Source: Saccoglossus kowalevskii
Lineage: Eukaryota > Hemichordata > Enteropneusta > Harrimaniidae
Direction of reading: 5' to 3'
DNA: 22,701 nt
Assembly: GCF_000003605.2 (NCBI RefSeq)
Contig: NW_003106597.1
Coordinates: 333,161 to 355,861, forward strand
Below, piece after piece: positions 16,301 to 22,701 of this stretch (position 1 is its first letter; the number at the start of each line of letters is the position of its first letter). The position numbers and the translations under genes are program-made. The notes beneath the pieces are model-generated. The model made no database searches, was not told the origin of the DNA, and worked only from the letters and a program-made list of their open reading frames with translations.

Positions 16301-19300
16301 TCACTTCGGGTCAACAAATCAGTATATCTTGGCCGGGGTCAATATTTATATATTATTGACCATATTTAGTTTAGTTTATATAATTTTAAGGGCACTTTTC
16401 TTGTGTCACATGTTATCAAATTTTGTGTCAGCAAGTAATCTTGCAAAGAATCAACTCATTGTTATCGTAATGAAGTTGTTCTGCACTATGTCAGTATTGC
16501 ACATGTATTTACTTTGCTTAGCCCTCTAACTGTCAGTATTGTATTTACTTTCTTTAGCCCTCTAACTGTCAGTATTGTATTTACTTTGTTTAGCCCTCTA
16601 ACTGTCAGTATTGTATTTACTTTCAAATTGTTTAGCCCTCTAACTGTCAGTATTGTATTTACGTTGTTTAGCCCTCTAACTGTGAATATTATATTTACTT
16701 TGTTTAGCCCTTTGTCAGTATTGTATTTACTTTGTTTAGCCCTCTAACTGTCAGTATTGTATTTACTTTCAAATTGTTTAGCCCTCTAACTGTCAGTATT
16801 GTATTTACGTTGTTTAGCCCTCTAACTGTCAGTATTGTATTTACTTTGTTTAGCCCTCTAACTGTTAATATTGTATTTACTTTGTTTACCCCTCTAACTG
16901 TCAGTATTGTATTTACTTTGTTTAGGGTCTGTGTGCATTCTATGAGAAACATAATATCCCTGCATTCAAGGCTGATCTACAAGATACTTACATCAAAATG
17001 ATGCAAATCTATGAAAATACTGACATGAAAAAATGGAAAGAGGTTGCCAAAAAACTCGCTCAGTTACATCTGCAGCTTGGTAATGAAATGCAGGTAATAT
17101 CTTCACTGTGAGGTGGATCTATTTATTACAACAGAGAATATTCCATGATAGCAATATCAGTCAAATAATCCCCCCCCCCCCCCCCGCCACACACACACAT
17201 TGGGCAAGATCCCATAGCCCCAATTGGAAGGCCTCAAGCCACAGGGTTTCCTTCAATTGCTGCTACAATAGATGAGTCTGCTGGTGCTTGTGTTCACCAT
17301 GCCTGGTTGATGTTAGGATAGTGCTTTACTGTCCAAAACAGCAACATTGTCAGCTAAGTTGCTGACTGCTTTGGTATGCGCGTCTGAAGATCATTATCTT
17401 ACTTGACCCTCTTCAATCAAACTAACACCAAAAGGAGACTTCGCACTGATTACGTGGAACACACACAAGTCAAGTCTTATGGAAATCGGATCAAGGATTA
17501 CACCTCCAATTTCAATGTATTTAAATAATCTGTGTACGTTGGCATATACATGTATCACAATGTATGAGATATCAAAATATAAGACACACTGTATGTACAG
17601 TGTCAAATTAAAAGCGGCAACCCCCAAATTATAATGAAACGATCTGTTGAAGTTTTGCGCGCAAGTTTGTGTTTATTATTACATGTACCGGTACATCTCC
17701 GTGTTCATTTTTTGATACGACAGGAGTGAAATGCATGGCGGGCAATCGTGTCTATGGACATGTTCCAGTCGGTCAGCCGGCAGTGGAAGTGCAAAGATAC
17801 ACAACATAAATTTTACCGTGAATTTATTGCATAGCCCGCTTGGTGTGACCCATTTCAATATTCTCCACTGTCCTTCAAAGGGGAAGGAGCTGTTAAAATT
17901 TTTTTGAGGAGACATTGAATGAAGAAGTAGTAGATGGTCAGCTGTTTATTGGAGAAGGCGACACTGTTGTGATGGTTGTAGCATCTAAAACGAGAATTGC
18001 AAAGAAATGATGTATTTGCTAATCGGTTCACTGAATTCGCTATTCTGGATGCCCTGGACATGATCATGCCAGAGGTTTCTTCCGACATTGCGCATTTTAA
18101 ATATTGTCCGCTATATACTAAGAAAACCTAAAAAAAGTGGCCCTTTTCAGGGCCACTACATCCTCCAAGAGAGATATACTGTTCTATAGTATAATATTTA
18201 TATTACGTATATACAAGACACTTCGCAGTGGGCTTCATTCACAGTCAGTAATATTTACGAAAATTTGTGTTCACTATTTTATACACTGGCTTGGTAATTC
18301 CCATTACCAATTAGACAGCATTTCGGCTATTTTTTCAACAAATCCAAAATCACTCTCGATAATTTTGTTTACTTTACATTTGTACTATGACTACAGAGAA
18401 ACTACTTATACATTATAACGCCTTGCGTAACAAAGCAATTCCAGGCAACATAAAAACATTCTATGTCCCCTAATACAATGACTCGTCCAGAGTGGACACG
18501 ACCACGAATCGGCGCCAGTGAGAAAGCCAACTGTTTAGACAAAACCCAAGCAGTTAGCTAATTCGCTAGCGAGTTTGCAAATTGGCTGCCCCAATACTTC
18601 TGAGATTTGCTGTAATAATAAACAAAACAAGCACACCACAGTCACTCTACTGTGAGCACACTGAGAGAAATAGCCATGTGTTAACTTGAGTTTACTTACA
18701 CTGCCCACATTAAGTCGAGTGGCACCCCCTCCTAAAAATGAGTTGATCCGAGAAGGTCAAGTAACATAACAATCTTTAGAAACGTACACCAAAGCAGTCA
18801 GCAACTTAGCTGGCAATGTTGCTGTTTTGGTGTTCGGAACAATATGGCGGTGACAGTAAAATTGCTATGGGACAAGAGAGATGGTCACATCATCCTGTAG
18901 TCCCAAACATGAATATAGTACATGTAACTACAAAATGCACTAAATTATGATTACCCAGGGCTATTATCATTTGCAATAGTAACAACAAGAAATCAGTAGA
19001 GAGAACAGGGAGATTCCTTGCCTCTAACAAATGATATCTTTAATTTCACTTTATTGTGTTTGAGAAAGCATGTATTGAATATTGAGTTGTTTGATCATTT
19101 TTCCTATGTAAAACAAGTTCTCTCTTTTTACCTCGTCAGGCAATTACAATATGGCAGAGTATCACTAACTGTAAAGATTTGGAAGAAAAAGATGGGATTG
19201 AATCCTGGATAAATATATCCAATATATTGATTGGTATGAAAGTTGTACCACCAGAGTTGACTGATTTAGTAAGTCCTTGATTTTACTGCAGTATTCTCGG

Positions 19301-21220
19301 GGCCATCCAAAGTTTTCATCTGTACTGTACTGTACTGTACTTAAGTATAGTTGTTGAGAACCCCCCTCCCCGACCTTGGTATTAAACAAGATTACCCCTG
19401 AATGTCCAACATCTATAAATTTGATTGCTTAGGATTACCGTAAAATTCCTAATTGAGTCTGCGGCTTTAATAAAAATTGATTTTTTTCAATGGATGACTT
19501 CAGATTCGTGAAGTCTTGGTGATTTCGATTACATGTAGATGCTCTATCCGATACGATATCCGCCATGTTTGTCCAAGCACATTAGAGACTTGAAACTGTT
19601 CTTTGACCTGATAGGTCAAGTCACCAATATTAACCAATCGAAACGCTGGATGGTGCCAACGTGTTTGAGTTACCATAGCTCGTTTGATTATGTTAATGGT
19701 AGTTCAGGGACTTCATGGTGATCGCAACATGGAAGAAACTTACTGTTGTTGTAGTGCGATCGTTTGGCTTTGATTTTGATAGGAAAACGGCATAATTTTT
19801 TTAAAAATCAATACATTGAAGAAGAATTTAACACTTTTTACGATGATAACAGCTAATTGACGAAGCGCAGTTTACCCATTCACGCTACCCACAATAAACA
19901 CTGTACTTTTGAATAGGCGTCAATGACTATGGAAAACCTAAATCAGACTCTAATCTAGGCATCAAGAAAGATTGAAATGTTTGAAAAATTATGGTATATC
20001 TTTTTCTGAAATATGTGGTGGCTGTTTGGTTTGTGATGCGGCTTATATTGCAGGCTTTTTCCTGGGATCAAAACTTGTCAATTTCAACGTGAAACAATGT
20101 CTCAAGTTAGGGGTGTGGCTTCTATGAAACCTGCGGCCTCAAATATGATTTTTATGGTACTTCAAAGTTTGTGATATTTCCTCAACTTTAGCTGCCTTCA
20201 CCAGCTCTTCGACCAACATTCTACAGCAGCTCGCTCAGATCCGACAGAAATACATGGTACAGTGGTGCACGTCTTAGCATGTCTCTGCTCCCAAGACGAT
20301 CCTGAATACAGAACTCGTGTTGATTTCTGAGATGATTTAGTGAGGTTGACGCATTTTGGTCACCATTCCTAATGTTGATGATTTCATGTTTCACAATACA
20401 AAATGTATCTTGCATTACTTGGGACAAGTTATGTTCTATGTGAATACTTGTAACCATAGTCACTTCAATATTGCACTCTCTTCGGGTCAACAAATCTGTA
20501 TATCACCCTTGGCCCGGGTCAATATTTATTTCTATATTGTTTACCATATTTAGTGGAACAAGTTCAGGACAATGCAGGGAAAATAATAATTATGCATAGA
20601 TTAATTCATGTGCAATTATGTCTCCCATTCTGTGTATAATGTTTCAGATGATAAAATATGACATGAATTATTTTTTCAAAGCTCATTGTTTGCTATAGAT
20701 GCTTTGCACAAAACGGGGTGAAGACCAGTGTACTCTCTTAGCCGATGTGACTTGTCACTGACACACAGTTATGCTTCTGTTGATGCACCAATGACATAAC
20801 AGTAAATCATACATTGGTACAATTAGTCTTCTAAAACATCTTACTATAGTTGTAGAATTTGTAATTTGGTAATAAAATGAATGGGATAAACATTTTATAA
20901 ACAAAATCAGTTCTGTTAGAGGGCAGCAATTATAAAGTGATTCACTAGCCTAACAAAAATGACAGAAACATTCATTTAGGGTTTATGTTGTTTTGTGCTA
21001 TTGAATGTAACCCCTGCCAAACATTGTGGGTAAAGGTGAAATTGTAAGTTTGAATTTGTATGTTTTTAATTTCAAATGGAGATGTTTGCTTTAAATTGTA
21101 TTTTTTTGGTTTCAGATGGAGACATGCTTGGATACAGTGTTACACTCGAATACATCCATGACTGATCCTGAATTACAGCTTTATTATAAGAAATATATCA
21201 GTATTTTAATGGATAAATAT
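13298..21220 (+). CDS. SKIC3: SKIC3/TTC37 N-terminal part, five coding exons
   Basis: Tetratricopeptide-repeat scaffold of the cytoplasmic Ski complex, which with the SKIV2L helicase and WDR61 unwinds mRNA and feeds it to the RNA exosome. The exons 13298-13396, 14377-14520, 16926-17093, 19140-19268 and 21116-21220 join in frame to 215 residues; the gene continues beyond the window (vertebrate proteins are about 1560 residues). The start [18 protein letters not shown] resembles the vertebrate N-terminus, and [21 protein letters not shown] and ILAWQGL match its TPR landmarks closely. TPR-like helical pairs span about residues 7-40, 43-77 and 78-112. Residues 138-215 correspond to the more variable helical region that follows in vertebrates. 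All five introns are phase 0 with GT-AG ends. The identification rests on remembered family sequence and is strong for the first three exons. Confidence 0.92.
13397..14376 (+). other. SKIC3 intron between coding exons 1 and 2
   Basis: Phase 0 intron of 980 bp, AT-rich. An 84-codon minus-strand frame at 13762-14016 has no support. No repeat was recognised. Confidence 0.6.
14377..14520 (+). CDS. SKIC3: SKIC3 coding exon 2
   Basis: 48 codons, [20 protein letters not shown] through DPQQILAWQ. The acceptor is TTCTATTGTAG and the donor GTATGT. It contains a canonical TPR ([27 protein letters not shown]). Confidence 0.95.
15648..15730. repeat. CCCA microsatellite within a dispersed repeat
   Basis: About seven ACCC units at 15648-15674 are followed by GCTCAACCTTTAATCC and ATTTTAAGAGAAAAT. 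The latter matches the copy at 12700-12800. The C-rich start of the repeat has probably expanded here. Confidence 0.65.
16212..16370 (+). repeat. Dispersed repeat, copy 1
   Basis: Shares GTATCTTGCATTACTTGGGA, GTTATGTTCTATGTGAATAC, CTTCGGGTCAACAAATC and GGGTCAATATTTAT, in the same order and orientation, with 20399-20553. Similarity may begin near 16130. Non-coding. Type unknown (short interspersed element or miniature transposon). Confidence 0.75.
16488..16925 (+). repeat. 36-bp minisatellite of 3' splice-site cassettes
   Basis: Eleven full units run from 16522 to 16925, preceded by a partial one from about 16488. The unit is CCCTCTAACTGTCAGTATTG followed by TATTTACTTTGTTTAG. Eight units are 36 bp, two are 42 bp (extra CAAATT before GTTTAG) and one is 32 bp (lacks CTAAC). 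The lengths sum exactly to 404 bp. A 42-bp unit is followed each time by a unit with ACGTTG, so a block of about four units was duplicated. Each unit carries a branch-point-like CTAAC 28 bases before a T-rich tract and AG. The last unit's TTTAG is the acceptor of coding exon 3. Confidence 0.93.
16890..16925 (+). promoter_or_regulatory. Functional 3' splice site formed by the last unit
   Basis: The CTCTAAC motif (candidate branch A at 16897), the T-rich tract and TTTAG|GGTCTG meet the spacing expected of an animal 3' splice site. The unit before it (16854-16889) has lost its AG (TTTAC) and also its CAG (GTTAAT). Confidence 0.75.
16926..17093 (+). CDS. SKIC3: SKIC3 coding exon 3
   Basis: 56 codons, [14 protein letters not shown] through [12 protein letters not shown]. 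It continues the third TPR begun by LAWQ in exon 2 and resembles the vertebrate LASLYEKYN and VYQKLLDLYE region. Donor GTAATA. Confidence 0.93.
17170..17199. repeat. Poly-C and CA microsatellite
   Basis: Sixteen C are followed by G, then a CACACACACACA run. A low-complexity tract. Confidence 0.9.
17333..17423 (+). repeat. Inverted-repeat arm, left
   Basis: CCAAAACAGCAACATTG, CAGCTAAGTTGCTGACTGCT, then GAAGATCATTATCTTACTTG is the reverse complement, with scattered mismatches, of 18741-18830. Similarity may continue outward past a 22-bp insertion next to the right copy. Confidence 0.8.
17897..18131 (+). pseudogene. Coding-like relic in two frames, unidentified
   Basis: Frame one (17897-18010) reads [20 protein letters not shown] and then [14 protein letters not shown] and stops. 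Frame two (17982-18131) reads [20 protein letters not shown], then [16 protein letters not shown], then [10 protein letters not shown] and stops. Both look protein-like and follow each other with a frameshift, suggesting one decayed gene, probably of a mobile element. I could not match it to a histone convincingly, although IMP with preceding AI at H3-like spacing was noted. It ends eight bases before the histone-type stem-loop. Confidence 0.35.
18139..18154 (+). terminator. Histone-mRNA-type 3' stem-loop
   Basis: GGCCCTTTTCAGGGCC fits the metazoan histone 3' stem-loop consensus at every position (GG, three pyrimidines, TTYTNA, three purines, CC). It is preceded by an A-rich stretch and followed by ACTAC. 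The paired outer bases GT and AC extend the stem. Confidence 0.6.
18166..18174 (+). promoter_or_regulatory. Histone-downstream-element-like purine motif
   Basis: CAAGAGAGA lies 11 bases after the stem-loop. The known U7-binding downstream element of animal histone genes is purine-rich of the CAAGAAAGA type at similar spacing. Confidence 0.5.
18741..18830 (-). repeat. Inverted-repeat arm, right
   Basis: Partner of 17333-17423. Together the arms bound about 1.5 kb that includes the coding-like relics and the stem-loop, so the whole may be a mobile element. No clear target duplication was found. Confidence 0.8.
19140..19268 (+). CDS. SKIC3: SKIC3 coding exon 4
   Basis: 43 codons, [20 protein letters not shown] through [10 protein letters not shown]. 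The acceptor is TTTTTACCTCGTCAG and the donor GTAAGT. It joins in phase 0 on both sides, and the [18 protein letters not shown] pattern fits the helix following the first TPRs of the vertebrate protein. Confidence 0.85.
20399..20553 (+). repeat. Dispersed repeat, copy 2
   Basis: Same-orientation partner of 16212-16370. It lacks the ATGTATATGTACATAGCTAG stretch of copy 1 and has small indels around TTGGCCCGGGTCAATA. Confidence 0.75.
21071..21090 (+). other. Degenerate copy of the exon 5 acceptor
   Basis: TTCAAATGGAGATGTTTGCT lies 40 bp upstream of TTCAGATGGAGACATGCTTG at the intron-exon border. CAA replaces the acceptor CAG. A short old duplication of the splice junction. Confidence 0.5.
21116..21220 (+). 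CDS. SKIC3: SKIC3 coding exon 5
   Basis: 35 codons, [16 protein letters not shown] through [14 protein letters not shown]. The acceptor is TTTTTTTGGTTTCAG and the donor GTAAGC. It aligns in character with the vertebrate segment that contains LYRHFIQSLSKF. The initial ATG is an internal methionine. Confidence 0.85.
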
Positions 21221-21267
21221 GTAAGCAAAAAACACCACTGTCATCTTGCATTGTAAAACTACAAACG

Positions 21268-22701
21268 TTGTATACGTATGTGCGTTGTATAAGTATGTGC
21301 GTTGTATAAGTATGTGCATTGTATAAGTATGTGCGTTGTATACGTATGTGCGTTGTATAAGTATGTGCGTTGTATAAGTATGTGCATTGTATAAGTATGT
21401 GCGTTGTATACGTATGTGCGTTGTATATGTATGTGCGTTGTATACGTATGTGCGTTGTATACTTATGTGCATTGTATACGTATGTGCATTGTATACGTAT
21501 GTGCATTGTATACGTATGTGCGTTGTATACGTATGTGCATTGTATACGTATGTGCATTGTATAAGTATGTGCATTGTATACGCATATGCGTTGTATACGT
21601 ATGTGCGTTGTATACGTATGTGCGTTGTATACGTATGTGCGTTGTATACGTATGTGTGTTGTATACGTATGTGCATTGTATACGTATGTGCATTGTATAC
21701 GTATGTGCGTTGTATACGTATGTGCGTTGTATACGTATGTGCATTGTATACGTATGCGCGTTGTATACGTATGCGCGTTGTATACGTATGTGCGTTGTAT
21801 ACGTATGTGCGTTGTATACGTATGTGCGTTGTATACGTATGTGCGCTGTATACGTATGTGCCTTGTATACGTATGTGCCTTGTATACGTATGTGCATTGT
21901 ATAAGTATGTGCATTGTATACGTATGTGCGTTGTATACCTATGTGCATTGTATACGTATGTGCTTTGTATACGTATGTGCCTTGTATACGTATGTGCATT
22001 GTATAAGTATGTGCATTGTATACGTATGTGCGTTGTATACGTATGTGCATTGTATACATATGTGCATTGTATACGTATGTGCCTTGTATACGTATGTGCA
22101 TTGTATACGTATGTGCCTTGTATACGTATGTGCGTTGTATACGTATGTGCATTGTATACGTATGTGCGTTGTATACGTATGTGCGTTGTATACGTATGTG
22201 CATTGTATACGTATGTGCGTTGTATAAGTATGTGCGTTGTATACGTACATGTATGTGCGTTGTATACGTATGTGCATTGTATACGTATGTGCATTGTATA
22301 CGTATGTGCGTTGTATATGTATGTGTGTTGTATAAGTATGTGCATTGTATAAGTATGTGCGTTGTATACGTATGTGCGTTGTATACGTATGTGCGTTGTA
22401 TACGTATGTGCGTTGTATACTTACAAATGTATGTGCATTGTATACGTATGTGCATTGTATACATATGTGCATTGTATACGTATGTGCGTTGTATACGTAT
22501 GTGCATTGTATACGTATGTGCATTGTATACGTATGTGCATTGTATAAGTATGTGCATTGTATACGTATGTGCGTTGTATACGTATGTGCGTTGTATACGT
22601 ATGTGCGTTGTATACGTATGTGCGTTGTATACGTATGTGCATTGTATACGTATGTGCGTTGTATACGTATGTGCGTTGTATACGTATGTGCGTTGCATAC
22701 G
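21268..22701. repeat. 17-bp minisatellite, about 84 units, to window end
   Basis: The unit is TTGTATACGTATGTGCG, with frequent last-base A and frequent TATAAG for TATACG. Rarer forms are TATATG, TACCT, TACAT and GTGCC. Two units near 22240 and 22415 carry insertions of 6 and 8 bp. Units 1-4 and 5-8 (21268-21335, 21336-21403) show the same variant order, a 68-bp higher-order duplication. No unit has a stop in any frame, so long but meaningless open frames cover the array on both strands. It begins 47 bases after the donor of SKIC3 coding exon 5 and is intronic. Confidence 0.97.

Larger units (their letters stand above)
14521..16925 (+). other. SKIC3 intron between coding exons 2 and 3
   Basis: 2.4 kb phase 0 intron. 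It holds a patch near 14810-15000 that resembles an interspersed repeat, the CCCA microsatellite with its repeat (15648-15730), a dispersed repeat (16212-16370), and at its 3' end the splice-site minisatellite (16488-16925). Confidence 0.7.
17094..19139 (+). other. SKIC3 intron between coding exons 3 and 4
   Basis: 2.0 kb phase 0 intron. Contents in order: a C16/CA microsatellite (17170-17199), the left inverted-repeat arm (17333), coding-like relics (17897-18131), a histone-type stem-loop (18139), and the right arm (18741-18830). Confidence 0.65.
19269..21115 (+). other. SKIC3 intron between coding exons 4 and 5
   Basis: 1.85 kb phase 0 intron. It contains a short TGTAC microsatellite (19320-19341), the second copy of the dispersed repeat (20399-20553), and otherwise AT-rich DNA with no supported gene. 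Confidence 0.65.

Noticed and set aside
16514-17001. Open frames of 77-89 codons reading [12 protein letters not shown] repeatedly and the minus-strand counterpart
   Set aside because: They are translations of the 36-bp minisatellite. The real coding part begins only at 16926 and in a different frame.
17870-18131. Histone H4, H3 or H2A pseudogene upstream of the stem-loop
   Set aside because: Only scattered matches (an H4-like KIFL and TVVM..VVA, an H3-like AI..IMP, an H2A-like KKT end) that do not extend in a single alignment. I keep the stem-loop but not the histone identity.
21198-22698. Very long open frames on both strands (up to 411 codons) at the right end
   Set aside because: They are by-products of the 17-bp satellite, which has no stop in any frame. 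The translated product is the same 17-residue period everywhere, and the array is intronic.
1-22701. tRNA, rRNA, CRISPR, operon or bacterial features
   Set aside because: No cloverleaf, rRNA core motif, spaced palindromic array or Shine-Dalgarno-led gene series was seen. The spliced genes mark the DNA as eukaryotic.

Overview
The window reads as nuclear DNA of an invertebrate animal. It is AT-rich, its genes are split by short GT-AG introns, and it carries minisatellites, fold-back elements and a decayed DNA transposon. Frequent TACATGTA-type motifs and the look of the repeats recall marine invertebrates such as hemichordates, lancelets or molluscs, but the sequence alone does not settle the clade. 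No prokaryotic or viral gene is supported. There is one assembly gap of 174 N at 10045-10218.

Layout. Positions 1-2412 hold no gene I can support. Positions 2413-6533 carry a minus-strand gene of seven coding exons. I assembled it from splice sites whose phases all agree; it predicts about 220 residues of a protein I do not recognise. Positions 6796-11398 are a 4.6 kb DNA transposon with inverted terminal repeats of about 615 bp and an exact 8-bp target duplication (GATCCAAG). Inside are broken coding relics, all on the minus strand. An 81-bp miniature element with a perfect 9-bp target duplication follows at 11453-11533. From 13298 to past 21220, plus strand, lie the first five coding exons of SKIC3/TTC37, the tetratricopeptide scaffold of the Ski complex that feeds RNA to the cytoplasmic exosome. 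Every coding exon after the first is a whole number of codons and every intron is phase 0. The gene continues beyond the window.

The two genes are divergent, with about 6.8 kb between their start codons, most of it transposon. Nothing in the sequence ties their functions together.

The most striking structure is in the SKIC3 introns. The intron before coding exon 3 ends in a roughly 36-bp minisatellite in which each unit is a complete 3' splice-site cassette (CTAAC branch-point-like motif, T-rich tract, TTTAG). The last unit abuts the exon and supplies its real acceptor. The intron after coding exon 5 begins, 47 bases past the donor, with a 17-bp minisatellite of about 84 units that runs to the window edge and carries a donor-like GTATGT in most units. 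Other notable items are an exact histone-mRNA-type 3' stem-loop with a purine-rich downstream element inside a SKIC3 intron, with no intact histone gene next to it, and several inverted-repeat pairs.
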